64,000 nt of DNA from Bradyrhizobium hereditatis (GCF_020329435.1 NZ_JAGKJK010000004.1:186001-250000), one strand, 5' to 3'. Positions 28,053 through 37,149 are shown, counted from the first letter of the stretch. Made by a program: numbers and translations. Notes: generated from the sequence alone by a model not told the origin.

Positions 28053-28966
28053 CCCGTTCGCAGCCTCGGGTCAAGCAGCGCATTGAGGATGTCGGCGAGC
28101 AAAGTGAGGCCGATATAGAACACCGCCAGCACCAGCACCACCGCCTGCACCACTGGGAAATCGTTCTTGGCAATGCTCTCCCAGCCGAGATAGCCAACAC
28201 CGTGAAGTGCAAACACCGTCTCGATGACGATCGAGCCGCCGAGCATGAACCCGAGCTGGACCGCCGCGATCGAAACAACCGGAATCGCGGCGTTACGCAG
28301 CGCGTGCTTGAAGATGATGCGGGCGCGAGACAGCCCTTTGGCGCGCGCGGTGCGGATGTAATCGGAGGCCATCGCCTCGATCATGCCGGAGCGCGTCAGC
28401 CGCGTCAGCGCCGGGATCGCCGTGAAGGCGAGCACGATGCCGGGCATTACGAAATGCTGCCAGGTGCCGGTGCCTGAAATCGGCAGGATGCCGAGCTGCA
28501 GGCCGAGCACGATCATCAGGATCAAGGCCAGCCAGAAACTCGGAACCGCCTGCCCCACCATGGTGAACAGCGTGACGCCGCGATCGATCCAGCTGTTCTC
28601 GCGGAGTGCCGCCAGGATGCCAAGCGGCAACGAGACGATCAGGGCAAGGCTTAATCCTACCAGGCCGAGCGTGAGCGTGACCGGCAGGCGCTTCTGGATC
28701 AGGTTCGCAACGCTATCCTTGAAGAAATAGCTCTGACCGAAATCGCCCACCATGGCGCGACCTGTCCAGGCGAAGAATTGGACATAGAGCGGGCGATCGA
28801 GCCCATAGGCCTTGCGCACAATTTCGACGTCGGCCTGTGTCGCCTGCGGGCCTGCGATTGACACGGCAAGGTCGCCCGACAGCCGTGTCAGCAGGAACGC
28901 AAGCGTCATGACCGTCAGCGCGACCAGCACCCCGAGAGCAAGACGCCTGGCAATCAGACGCAACAT
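28049..28966 (-). CDS. Dipeptide-type ABC transporter permease (DppB-like)
   Basis: A 305-aa inner-membrane permease and the first gene of the importer operon. The N-terminal span MLRLIARRLALGVLVALTVM is typical of DppB/OppB, and five further hydrophobic segments follow. The conserved loop DYIRTARAKGLSRARIIFKH is the ATPase-coupling EAA region. The promoter for the five-gene operon should lie in the 335 bp upstream. The ligand is unknown; the nearby DadA-like oxidase on the same strand suggests an amino-acid or opine compound, but that is inference. Confidence 0.92.
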   Translation of the reverse strand: MLRLIARRLALGVLVALTVMTLAFLLTRLSGDLAVSIAGPQATQADVEIVRKAYGLDRPLYVQFFAWTGRAMVGDFGQSYFFKDSVANLIQKRLPVTLTLGLVGLSLALIVSLPLGILAALRENSWIDRGVTLFTMVGQAVPSFWLALILMIVLGLQLGILPISGTGTWQHFVMPGIVLAFTAIPALTRLTRSGMIEAMASDYIRTARAKGLSRARIIFKHALRNAAIPVVSIAAVQLGFMLGGSIVIETVFALHGVGYLGWESIAKNDFPVVQAVVLVLAVFYIGLTLLADILNALLDPRLRTG

Positions 28967-29301
28967 CTACAAAACTCCAGAGCCGACGCACCCGCGTCGT
29001 GGTCGGCGAAGCACGCGCAACGGTGTCATCAAACTATCGTCCCATGCAAGAGCGAGTTGACGATTGCAACGACTACGCACTGTGACAATCGCAGGCTGCG
29101 ATGGTTGCAATGCGCGTGCCACCGCCGCCAGCTGCGGCGACGCTTTCGCGACAAGAAAAATTCCAGCGAATTCAACAGCTTTGCTCGATGATAGCGGCAG
29201 TCGCGGACCGCGTTCAACGATCGCTGTCCACAGTCTTGAAGCCTGCGCCTGTTTTTGCGGCTCTATGGGCAAGGGATGCGCCTGTTCGGATTCCGATCAG
29301 C
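28967..29301. other. Intergenic region upstream of ABC importer operon
   Basis: A 335-bp region between the DadA-like gene and the DppB-like gene, both on the minus strand. It is less GC-rich than its flanks and probably contains the operon promoter and the end of the dadA transcript. No convincing hairpin with T-tract or operator palindrome was recognised. Confidence 0.35.
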
Positions 29302-30546
29302 TCAAACGTAACGGCTTGGCGCGAACGGCGTCACGTCATATGGCGGCGGCGCACCGTCGATCATGGCGGCGATCGCGGCGCCGGTCGCGGGCCCGGTCGT
29401 GAAGCCGATGTGCTGGTTGCCGAACGCAAGCCACAGGCCGGCGTGCCGAGACGCCGGACCGATCATCGGCAGGCTGTCGGGCAGCGTCGGACGCGAGCCG
29501 CGCCAGGGGTCTCCGACGGCATCGCCGAACTCCATCACGCCGCGCGCGAGCGGAACCACCTGATCGAGTTGGGCGAACGAGGAAGGCGCGTCGCGATCCG
29601 TCAGTTCGACACCCGAGGTGACGCGGATGCCCTGCTCCATCGGAGTCATGATGAAACCACCGTCGATGTCATAGATCGGACGCCGCAACGACCGCGCCGG
29701 GTTCGACCTGAATTCGCGGTGGTAGCCGCGCTCAAAGGCAAGCGGCACGCGATAGCCGAGCGGACGCAAGATTTCCGCCGACCATGGCCCAAGCGCGACT
29801 ACGACATGGCGCGCCGATATCTCGCCACTCGCCAGCACGACGCGCCAACCCTCACCGTCAGGCTCGATCGCCTTGACGTCGGCCTGCCTGACATCGCCGC
29901 CAGCGCCAGCGAACATCCGTGCATAGGCCTTGACCACTGCGCCCGGCGAGTCGACCGAGGCGGTCTCGGTGTGCAGCAAGCCCACTTTATAGACAGGTAG
30001 GATGTCAGGCTCGAGCGCAGAGATGGCCTGGCGGTCGAGCAGTTCGCTCGCAATGCCATATTCGGCGAGCAGCGCCTGCTCCGCTTTCGCCGACGCGAGC
30101 GCATCGCCGCGCCACGCCTTCAGCCAGCCGGTCTCGCGGATGCGATGGCCCGCTTCCGCCTTCACGATCCATTCCCGATGCAGTTTTGCCGACGCGCCGA
30201 TCAATCCGTGCAGAGCCGTCGCGCGTGGCTTGAAACGCGATGCAGACGAGTCGGCCAGAAAGCGTGCGACCCAGCCTGCGTTCCGCATCGCCCAGAGCGG
30301 ATTCCATCGCAATGCCGCATGGCGATTGGTCAGATACTTCGGCAGCGCCTTCCACAGCGAGGGGTTGTTCAGCGGGGTGATCGAGCCGCTGCTGATGATG
30401 CCGGCATTGCCGTATGAGGTTTCGCTGCCGGGCTCGCGCCGGTCGATCAGAACGACCGACATCCCGCGCAGCCGCGCGGCATACGCCGTCGACACGCCGA
30501 CAATGCCCGCACCGAGCACCACGACATCCGCTTTATCTTCCGACAT
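29302..30546 (-). CDS. FAD-dependent amino-acid oxidoreductase, DadA-like
   Basis: A 414-aa flavoprotein of the D-amino-acid dehydrogenase/DAO family. The dinucleotide-binding motif VVVLGAGIVGVSTAY is at residues ~8-22, followed by LIDRREPGSETSYGNAGIIS. The C-terminal flavin/substrate region reads RPTLPDSLPMIGPA and FGNQHIGFTTGPATG. Likely reaction: oxidative deamination of a D- or N-substituted amino acid with electrons passed to the respiratory chain. It lies directly upstream of the peptide-type importer genes on the same strand, so the importer may supply its substrate. Alternative: a glycine/sarcosine oxidase-like enzyme. Confidence 0.87.
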   Translation of the reverse strand: MSEDKADVVVLGAGIVGVSTAYAARLRGMSVVLIDRREPGSETSYGNAGIISSGSITPLNNPSLWKALPKYLTNRHAALRWNPLWAMRNAGWVARFLADSSASRFKPRATALHGLIGASAKLHREWIVKAEAGHRIRETGWLKAWRGDALASAKAEQALLAEYGIASELLDRQAISALEPDILPVYKVGLLHTETASVDSPGAVVKAYARMFAGAGGDVRQADVKAIEPDGEGWRVVLASGEISARHVVVALGPWSAEILRPLGYRVPLAFERGYHREFRSNPARSLRRPIYDIDGGFIMTPMEQGIRVTSGVELTDRDAPSSFAQLDQVVPLARGVMEFGDAVGDPWRGSRPTLPDSLPMIGPASRHAGLWLAFGNQHIGFTTGPATGAAIAAMIDGAPPPYDVTPFAPSRYV

Positions 30547-30712
30547 TCACTTTCCCGATACTTGCCCCTGAAGATTTCACATCATGGTCGTCCCGGCGCC
30601 GCGCGTGCTCAGGTCCGCTGCCATACAAGAAGCGAACGTCACAACGTCACGATGTCATCAAACGGCCGCCCCGAGCAAGGGAGGCGGCAATGTTTGCGTG
30701 AGGGGGTTCAGC

Positions 30713-31810
30713 TTACATTTTCGTCCTTGCAAGGTCTTTGAATAATCCGATGCTCACGCGCATTCCCTTGCCCGGGGCGCTGTCGACATCGAAATTCGCT
30801 TTGGCATTCTCCGTCAATGTACTGAGCATCAGCGCTGAAAGCTTTCCAGGCACAGGCCACGTTGCGCCTTCAGGGAGCCCGTTTCCGTCGTCTGCCACCT
30901 CGACCCGATAATAATCATCGCGCTCCTGCAGGCATCTGACAGTCAATCTGCCCGATTCTCGCCCATCAAAGGCGTACTTGAATGCGTTCGTCAGCAGTTC
31001 ATTGACGAGGAGTCCCACCGGCATCGCCACATTGATTGAAATCGGAGCTCGGTCCGCTTTGAGGTCGAGTCTGACGCCATCAAGACCGTGAGTACGCGTC
31101 ACCGCAGACGCAATTTGTGTAAGATACTGACCAAGGTCGATGGTTTGACCAAGACCATCGCCGGAGAGTTCTCGATAGAGAATGGCCAACGATTCGATGC
31201 GTCCGGCCAGACGATCGAGCGCCGCCCGGTCAGCGCTATCTTGATTGCGAATATCGAGACGAATGAGGGCCGCGATCAATTGCAAATTGTTTTTTACTCG
31301 ATGCTGTAACTCCTTCAACAAAAGATCCTTATCGCGCAGTTGCCGCTCAATTTCGTCACGTTGCGATTTTGCGCGCTCGGTGATGTCAATCAGCGCGACA
31401 ATGCGATAGTCCTCCGTTCCATCCTCGTTTTGGATCACGCCAGCAAATGCGTCTACCAAGAGATGCGTCGGCTGCTCGCGTTGAAATGTTCCGATAAAAT
31501 CATCACAGTCGAGTAGCGACTTGGTGAAGGTGACACCGGGCTGTCCTTCCAGCGTGAATGACTCCAGAACCGACCAGCCTCTTCCCTTGATTTCTGAGGC
31601 GGTTTGTCCCGTCAGCCTCTCATAGGATTTATTCGCAAAAACGATGCGCTGGTCTCCGCCGACGATTTTGGAGATGACGACTGCTATCGGTAAGTGATCG
31701 AGGAACAGCTTGAATTCGTGGGAATTGATGGCGTGTGTGATATCGAGCGTGTCGAATAGATCATTGACCTGCTGCGAAACAGACGCGGAGCCCTGTTCTG
31801 GGTCACCCAT
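30713..31810 (-). CDS. PAS-domain sensor histidine kinase (HWE/HisKA_2 type)
   Basis: A 365-aa soluble kinase. A PAS domain spans ~35-150 (FANKSYERLTGQTASEIKGR, a PAS core without the Cys loop of blue-light LOV domains), with a PAC-like segment. Next is a HisKA_2 phosphoacceptor region with LLKELQHRVKNNLQLIAALI (His near residue 168), then a HATPase domain (~255-360) with LVNELLTNAFKYAF and ADDGNGLPEG. Kinases of this type in alphaproteobacteria often feed the PhyR-NepR-EcfG general stress response. No partner gene is adjacent. It is divergent from the secretion locus. Confidence 0.88.
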   Translation of the reverse strand: MGDPEQGSASVSQQVNDLFDTLDITHAINSHEFKLFLDHLPIAVVISKIVGGDQRIVFANKSYERLTGQTASEIKGRGWSVLESFTLEGQPGVTFTKSLLDCDDFIGTFQREQPTHLLVDAFAGVIQNEDGTEDYRIVALIDITERAKSQRDEIERQLRDKDLLLKELQHRVKNNLQLIAALIRLDIRNQDSADRAALDRLAGRIESLAILYRELSGDGLGQTIDLGQYLTQIASAVTRTHGLDGVRLDLKADRAPISINVAMPVGLLVNELLTNAFKYAFDGRESGRLTVRCLQERDDYYRVEVADDGNGLPEGATWPVPGKLSALMLSTLTENAKANFDVDSAPGKGMRVSIGLFKDLARTKM

Positions 31811-32264
31811 TTTACCTGTCCTGATTGCCAGCCGGGATTCGCCCCTGAGCTAAGAGGAGATGATAAGCCTCTGGCGCAGCCACGCTAGTCAAATCCGCTG
31901 CGGCCGCGCGACCGCAGCCCTTGGGGGACTGGAGAAAGGTCATGGGCTGGAGCTGTTCGGCGCGACAATTTATCCGGCCCTTTCCGGGCAGTTTTCGTCT
32001 AGGCAGCTCTCGGTCCGGAACTGTCCCGGCCCAAGCAGCTCCAGCCCTGAGAGCCTTGCGCCGATCGGCCGATAGCCGCCGAAAAACGAGCGGCGAGGGC
32101 CTGGCCCCGCGTCGGCCTGTATCGGCCGCGGCATTTGTCCAGTTCCCTTCTCAACAAATGATCACCAAAACGCCGCATGTGAGTCCGCAACCTTTCCGAC
32201 TCCAGCGGCTTTGTGCAGCGCGACGTTCGTCGCATTTCAGCCAACTATCATAGGAGTTGACTAC
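31811..32264. other. Divergent intergenic region before the secretion locus
   Basis: A 454-bp region between the histidine kinase and the 96-aa protein gene. No protein-like frame was found on either strand. It contains the nested inverted repeats at 31944-32047 and a further palindrome CGATCGGCCGAT just after them, so it probably holds regulatory DNA or a structured leader/small RNA. Confidence 0.4.
31944..32047. ncRNA. Nested inverted repeats, possible structured leader or small RNA
   Basis: An exact 12-bp outer inverted repeat pairs GGGCTGGAGCTG (31944-31955) with CAGCTCCAGCCC (32036-32047). Inside it CCGGGCAGTT (31984-31993) pairs with AACTGTCCCGG (32019-32029) with one bulge. The folded unit would be ~104 nt. 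It lies ~220 bp before the start of the 96-aa secreted-protein candidate. Transcription is not shown, so this could equally be a DNA cruciform or operator. Strand undetermined. Confidence 0.35.
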
Positions 32265-32555
32265 ATGGCTGCTCTTCTCGGAAACCTGCTTGGCACCGTC
32301 GATGGCCTGCTTGGAACCGCTACCGGTGTCCTTGGTGGCGCAAGTGCCAGCGGCAGTGCCTCGGCTAGCGCCAGCGGCACGGCGGATCTGTCGCACACCC
32401 TCGATCTCGGTGCAGTCATCGAAACAAGCCCGAGCATCGATCTCTCCGCCGGGCTCGACGGTGTCGACGCTTCGGTTTCCGCACCGACCCTGATCGGTGC
32501 CAGCGCGGATGTCGGTCATCTCGAAGTCGGCGGCCTGCTCCACGGCCTCGCCTAG
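32265..32555 (+). CDS. Small Gly/Ser/Ala-rich protein, putative type I secretion cargo
   Basis: A 96-aa protein with no Lys, Arg, Cys or aromatic residue. The N-terminal part is a repetitive Gly/Leu stretch (LLGNLLGTVDGLLGTATGVL), followed by an SASASGS linker and an acidic part with DLGAVIETSPSIDLSAGLDG. It has no Sec signal peptide. TAGGAG lies eight bases before ATG 32265, a good ribosome site. It is 125 bp upstream of a type I secretion ATPase on the same strand. Acidic, Gly-rich, Cys-free composition without a signal peptide is typical of type I cargo, but no RTX repeats are present. Function unknown. Confidence 0.7.
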   Translation: MAALLGNLLGTVDGLLGTATGVLGGASASGSASASASGTADLSHTLDLGAVIETSPSIDLSAGLDGVDASVSAPTLIGASADVGHLEVGGLLHGLA

Positions 32556-32680
32556 TTCCAGCTGAGTCCAGAACATTTCAAAGTGCGCGGCGTGGGGAGC
32601 GCATCTCCACGCCGTGTCTCGACCGTCTGCACGAGTTGATCGCGCAGAAGCCCGTCAATCTTGCCCACGGTGATCGCCGA

Positions 32681-34414
32681 ATGCCTACGGGCGCGCTGAC
32701 CGTTTCCGACGACTCCGCCGCGCCTGCGCGCCGGATCGACGACGTTCGCCAGGCGCTGATCGCGCTGTGGCCGCACTTCCTCTGGGCCGGGCTGTTCTCC
32801 AGCGCCATCAACCTGCTCTATCTGAGCTCGCCGCTCTATCTGATGCAGGTCTACAACCGCGTACTGCTCAACGAGAACGTCTCAACGCTCGTCCTGCTCA
32901 CCTTGATCCTCGCAATCGCGCTGCTCACCATGGCGGCGCTGGACGCGGTACGCTCCTACATCCTGATCCGCTGCGGCATCCGTCTCGATATGGAATTGTC
33001 GGCGCGCGTATTCGAGGCGCTGGTAGTGCACTCGGCGCAGCGCGGCGCCTCGCGCGGAGCGCAGCAACTACGCAATCTCGATCAGTTCCGCACTTTCGTG
33101 ACCGGCCCCGGCATCTATTTCGCGTTCGACTTTCCGTGGATACCGATTTATCTAATGCTGCTGTTCTTCATCCATCCGCTGCTCGGCATCGTCGCAACCA
33201 TCGGCGCGGTGCTGCTGCTCGCCCTCGCCGGCCTCAACGAGATGATGACCCGCGAGCCGATGAAGCAGGCGGAGGCTTCGGGCAACCAGTCCTACGTGTT
33301 CACCGAAAACATCCTGCGCCACGCCGATGTCATCCGCGCGATGGGCATGCAGCCGGCGGTGGAGCGCAACTGGCAGAGCCAGCGCTCCTCGATGCTGGTG
33401 CAGCAGGCGCTCGCCAGCGACAAGAATGCGGTGATGACTTCTTCCATCCGCTTCTTCCGCTTGCTGCTGCAATCGCTGATGCTCGGCACCGGCGCATGGC
33501 TTGCCATCGACCATGCCATCGCGCCGGCGACCATCTTCGCCGCTAGCATCGTGATGGGCCGGGCGCTGGTCCCGGTGGAGCAGGCGGTCGGCACCTGGAA
33601 GCAGTTCATTGGCGCGCGCGAGGCCTATGCGGAGGTGCGCGAGTTGCTCGCAGCCATCGACCTGACGCCGCCGCACACCATCGTGCCGCGGGCGCGCAAT
33701 ACGATCGAAGTGCGTGACCTGCGCTGCCTGCTGCCGACGCGCAAGGAGCCGGTGATCAAGGACCTGACGTTCGAGCTTGGCGGCGGCCAGGCGCTCGGCA
33801 TCGTCGGCCCGAGCGGCTCCGGCAAGAGCACGCTGGCCCGCCTTCTCGTTGGGGCGATCGCACCGGCTGACGGACGGCTGCGCTTCGGCGGGCTCGACTA
33901 CAGCCATTGGGATCCGCTCGAGTTCGGCCGCCATGTCGGCTATCTGCCGCAGGACGTCGGCCTGTTCGCCGGCACCGTGCGCGAGAATATCGCCCGCTTC
34001 GGCGATGCCTCGACCGAAGAGATCATCGACGCCGCCAAGCGCGCCGGCATTCATGAGATGGTGCTCGACCTTCCCAAGCAATACGACACAAGGCTGGGTC
34101 CCGGCGGCGTCGGCCTGTCCGGCGGGCAGCGCCAGCGACTGGCGCTGGCGCGCGCACTGCTCGGCCGGCCGCCGCTGCTGGTGCTCGACGAGCCCAACGC
34201 CAATCTCGATGCGCCCGGCGAGGAGGCGCTCAAGATCGCGCTGCTGCAGGCCAAGAACGAAGGCGCGACCGTCATCGTGATCACCCACCGCACCACCATC
34301 CTCGACATCGTCGATGTCATGATGGTGCTGCGGGGCGGCATGCTCGACATGCTCGGGCCGCCGGGTGAGGTCTACCGCGCCTTGCAGCAGGCCGCCGCGG
34401 GGCGCGCATCATGA
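32681..34414 (+). CDS. Type I secretion system permease/ATPase (PrtD-like)
   Basis: A 577-aa exporter with an N-terminal six-span membrane domain (~30-300) and a C-terminal ABC ATPase: Walker A GPSGSGKST, signature LSGGQRQR, Walker B LVLDEPNANLD, and the switch His in VITHRTT. There is no N-terminal C39 peptidase or C39-like domain, which fits PrtD-type exporters. It would form the inner-membrane engine of a type I system. ATG 32681 is favoured; a TTG at 32636 gives a 15-residue longer form. It overlaps the adaptor gene by four bases. Confidence 0.9.
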   Translation: MPTGALTVSDDSAAPARRIDDVRQALIALWPHFLWAGLFSSAINLLYLSSPLYLMQVYNRVLLNENVSTLVLLTLILAIALLTMAALDAVRSYILIRCGIRLDMELSARVFEALVVHSAQRGASRGAQQLRNLDQFRTFVTGPGIYFAFDFPWIPIYLMLLFFIHPLLGIVATIGAVLLLALAGLNEMMTREPMKQAEASGNQSYVFTENILRHADVIRAMGMQPAVERNWQSQRSSMLVQQALASDKNAVMTSSIRFFRLLLQSLMLGTGAWLAIDHAIAPATIFAASIVMGRALVPVEQAVGTWKQFIGAREAYAEVRELLAAIDLTPPHTIVPRARNTIEVRDLRCLLPTRKEPVIKDLTFELGGGQALGIVGPSGSGKSTLARLLVGAIAPADGRLRFGGLDYSHWDPLEFGRHVGYLPQDVGLFAGTVRENIARFGDASTEEIIDAAKRAGIHEMVLDLPKQYDTRLGPGGVGLSGGQRQRLALARALLGRPPLLVLDEPNANLDAPGEEALKIALLQAKNEGATVIVITHRTTILDIVDVMMVLRGGMLDMLGPPGEVYRALQQAAAGRAS

Positions 34415-35739
34415 CCGCGATCGACGACGGCTACGCCCCGCTACGCGACCGTGTTCGCTATTCGCGCCCCGCGCGGCCGGCGCTGCTTGGTGCCGGCGTG
34501 GTCGCAGCATTCGCGGGGGCGATGACGATGTGGGGAACGCTGGCGCCGATCTCCGGCGCGGCGATTGCCAGCGGCAATCTCCAGGTCGAGGGACGCCGGC
34601 AAAGCGTGCAGCATCCTTATGGCGGGGTTGTGCGCCAGCTCGCCGTGCGCGACGGCGCGCGCGTCGAAAAAGGCCAGCTCCTGATCCGGCTCGACGATAG
34701 CGACCCGCGCGCCAAGCTCGACGTGCTCATCGCCGACCGCGATGCCGCGCTCGCCGCCCGCGCGCGGCTGGTCGCTGAACGCGACAAAGGCGATTGGCCG
34801 GATTTCGACGCAAGCCTGCGCGCGCGCAGCGATCTCTCCGCCGTGCGACAGGCGATGGCCAATGAGACAGCGATGATGGCGGCGCGAAAGCATCAGTTCG
34901 CGGCCGAGACGGCGGTGCTGCGCGGCAAGATCAAGGAACTTGAATCGCAGATCGCGGGCACGCAGGCGCAGCTCGCCGGCACCGAGAAGCAGCGCGAACT
35001 GCTGATCGACGAGATGAACGGCGCGCAGCATCTGTTCGCGCAAGGTTATACGCCGAAGACCCGTATCCTCGCTTTGCAACGCGAGGACGCCAGACTGCAG
35101 GCCGATATCGGCGCGCAGCAGGCCAGCATCGCCGGGATGCAGCAGCAGATCGCGCAGAACGATCTCGAAATCGCCCGGGTGGAGCGCGCGCGCATGAGCG
35201 AGATTACCGACCAGTTGCGAGCGACTGAAAACAAGCTCGCAGAACTCGCCCCCAAGATCGACGCCGCCACGGATGTGATGGCGCGCACCCGCATCACCGC
35301 GCCCGCGACCGGCTCGGTGGTCGGCCTCGACGTCTTCACCGAGGGCGGTGTGATCCAGCCCGGGGCGCGGCTGATGGACATCGTGCCGACCGACAATCCG
35401 CTGATCGCTAGCGCGAAGCTGAAACTATCCGACATCAACGATGTCGCGGTAGGTCACCGCGCCGAGGTCCAACTCACCGGCATCAACTATATCGAGCGCC
35501 CCCGGCTCTATGGCACCGTGCACACCGTTTCCGCCGACCGCCTGATCGACGACAAGTCGGGCCAGGGATACTACGCCGTCGAGGTCGCGCTTGATCCGAA
35601 CGACGTCAAGAAGTCGCGCATCGATCTGCAGGCCGGCATGCCGGCCGAAGTGATCGTGCCGACGCGTCCACGCACGCTGTTCGAATATCTGCTCGGACCG
35701 TTGCGCGACGAGATCACCCGCGCGTTCCGCGAGCGCTGA
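34411..35739 (+). CDS. HlyD-family membrane fusion protein (type I secretion)
   Basis: A 442-aa periplasmic adaptor. A short cytoplasmic N-terminus and one membrane span (LLGAGVVAAFAGAMTMWGTL, ~26-45) are followed by a lipoyl-like half domain (GGVVRQLAVRDGARVEKGQL). A long coiled-coil region (~110-290) comes next, then the second half domain (RITAPATGSVVGLDVFTEGG) and a beta-barrel. The start overlaps the ATPase gene (ATGA). It would link the inner-membrane ATPase to an outer-membrane TolC-like channel; no channel gene is in this window. Confidence 0.9.
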   Translation: MTAIDDGYAPLRDRVRYSRPARPALLGAGVVAAFAGAMTMWGTLAPISGAAIASGNLQVEGRRQSVQHPYGGVVRQLAVRDGARVEKGQLLIRLDDSDPRAKLDVLIADRDAALAARARLVAERDKGDWPDFDASLRARSDLSAVRQAMANETAMMAARKHQFAAETAVLRGKIKELESQIAGTQAQLAGTEKQRELLIDEMNGAQHLFAQGYTPKTRILALQREDARLQADIGAQQASIAGMQQQIAQNDLEIARVERARMSEITDQLRATENKLAELAPKIDAATDVMARTRITAPATGSVVGLDVFTEGGVIQPGARLMDIVPTDNPLIASAKLKLSDINDVAVGHRAEVQLTGINYIERPRLYGTVHTVSADRLIDDKSGQGYYAVEVALDPNDVKKSRIDLQAGMPAEVIVPTRPRTLFEYLLGPLRDEITRAFRER

Positions 35740-35753
35740 AGAAGGAGATGGTC

Positions 35754-36665
35754 ATGGCCGAATCCGACAAGAACGCCCGCCGCTCCGACGCCGCCGAACG
35801 CAGCCGTCATCTCGCGGCAACCGAGTCGGTGGCGTTTGCCACCATGCTGCTCGGCCAGCTCAACGATTCCGACGCCGTACTGCATCGCCTCGAGCACGAA
35901 AGCGATGCGCGCGCGGCGGAGCCGGCCGCCCCGCAGGTTCACCCGGCCGAGACCGCGATTGCGCCGCCCCCCGCCGATGGCGGGCTTGCCCACGAGGATC
36001 AGCATGCCGGCACGATGGACGCTCCGACAGCCGATCTCTCGCCCGCCATCCATGCCGACGCCACGGCTGTGGTCCCGCCGCCGGATGCAAGCGTCGCTAT
36101 CGATAATGCGTCATCAGCCGGCGTGGTCGTCACGGGGGCTCTTACACCGTCACCTACGCCGTCGAGTTTCAGCGCGTCGATAGACCATTCGACATCGGCA
36201 GGTGCGAACGGCACGCCCACTGGCAGCGTTGCCTCGACATCGCTCGACCTCGGAGCAGCCGTTCACACGATCACGGACACCGTCACCGGCATCGTGGACA
36301 CAACGCTAGCGACGGTGTCGAGCACAGTCGCGAGCCTGAGCGCCACGGTGACGCAACTGGCCTCGACCGTATCTGATAGCGTGAGCCATCTGACTGACGG
36401 CCTGCTCGGCACGATCACCGGCGCCAGCCATGACGCACCGTCGACGGGCGTGCTTGAACCAGTGGTGGCGGACCTTCTCGGTCCGGCGCCCAGCCCGGTG
36501 GACGCCACCTCGCACGGCATCGCGCTGCTCGACACCGCGGGTGCGATCCCGACGGCGCTGCTACATCCGATGCCGCTGCAGCTCGGCTTTCTCGGCCAAC
36601 CGACGATGGACGGCCATGAGCCGCATGACGGCGCATTCTCGGCGCTGGGCATCCATCATTTCTGA
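35754..36665 (+). CDS. Ala/Thr/Ser-rich protein linked to the type I secretion genes
   Basis: A 303-aa low-complexity protein directly after the adaptor gene (14-bp gap). AAGGAG lies six bases before ATG 35754, so this start is preferred over the ATG at 35748. The first ~60 residues are charged (AESDKNARRSDAAERSRHLA). The rest is rich in Ala, Ser, Thr, Val and Asp, with SLDLGAAVHTITDTVTGIVD and repeated STVASLSATVTQLASTVSDS. No Cys, no Sec signal, few aromatics. It shares an SxDLGA/LLG-T-TG flavour with the 96-aa protein at the other end of the locus. It may be a second cargo or a cargo-handling protein. Function unknown. Confidence 0.7.
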   Translation: MAESDKNARRSDAAERSRHLAATESVAFATMLLGQLNDSDAVLHRLEHESDARAAEPAAPQVHPAETAIAPPPADGGLAHEDQHAGTMDAPTADLSPAIHADATAVVPPPDASVAIDNASSAGVVVTGALTPSPTPSSFSASIDHSTSAGANGTPTGSVASTSLDLGAAVHTITDTVTGIVDTTLATVSSTVASLSATVTQLASTVSDSVSHLTDGLLGTITGASHDAPSTGVLEPVVADLLGPAPSPVDATSHGIALLDTAGAIPTALLHPMPLQLGFLGQPTMDGHEPHDGAFSALGIHHF

Positions 36666-36675
36666 AGCAGCAGTG

Positions 36676-37149
36676 TCAGCCGCGCCGGGCCTTCTCGATC
36701 GCAGCGACGTCGATCTTCGTCATCGTCATCATCGCTTCAAATGCGCGCTTTGCTTCAGCACCGCCGGCGGCCAGCGCCTCCGTCAGCACGCGCGGCGTGA
36801 TTTGCCAGGAGACCCCCCATTTGTCTTTGCACCAGCCGCACGCGCTTTCCTGCCCGCCATTGCCGACGATGGCGTTCCAGTAACGGTCGGTCTCCTCCTG
36901 ATCGTCGGTGGCAATCTGGAACGAAAAGGCTTCGTTGTGTTTAAATGCGGGACCGCCGTTGAGACCGAGACAGGGAACGCCGGCGACGGTGAATTCGACC
37001 GTCAGCACATCGCCCGCCTTGCCGGCTGGATAATCACTGGGCGCACGGTGGACGGCATGCACTGCGCTATCGGGGAATATCTCGGCATAGAAGCGGGCAG
37101 CGGGCTCGGCGTCCTTATCATACCAGAGGCAGATCGTGTTCTTTGCCAT
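36676..37149 (-). CDS. VOC-family protein, PhnB/3-demethylubiquinone methyltransferase-like fold
   Basis: A 157-aa VOC protein beginning MAKNTICLWYDKDAEPAARF and containing GVPCLGLNGGPAFKHNEAFS and CGWCKDKWGVSWQITPR, which are standard for the PhnB-like family. The enzyme activity of this subgroup is not known. ATG 37149 is supported by AAAGGA six bases before it; the frame extends to 37248. It is convergent with the secretion locus. Confidence 0.87.
   Translation of the reverse strand: MAKNTICLWYDKDAEPAARFYAEIFPDSAVHAVHRAPSDYPAGKAGDVLTVEFTVAGVPCLGLNGGPAFKHNEAFSFQIATDDQEETDRYWNAIVGNGGQESACGWCKDKWGVSWQITPRVLTEALAAGGAEAKRAFEAMMTMTKIDVAAIEKARRG

Noticed and set aside
26197..28278. A 693-codon minus-strand frame spanning the DppC- and DppD-like genes
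   Set aside because: Only its last ~325 codons are real (DppD-like); the rest is out-of-frame sequence of the permease genes, which have their own coupled starts.
29101..30000. A 299-codon plus-strand frame opposite the DadA-like gene
   Set aside because: Its composition is that of an antisense shadow; the minus-strand protein has clear FAD motifs.
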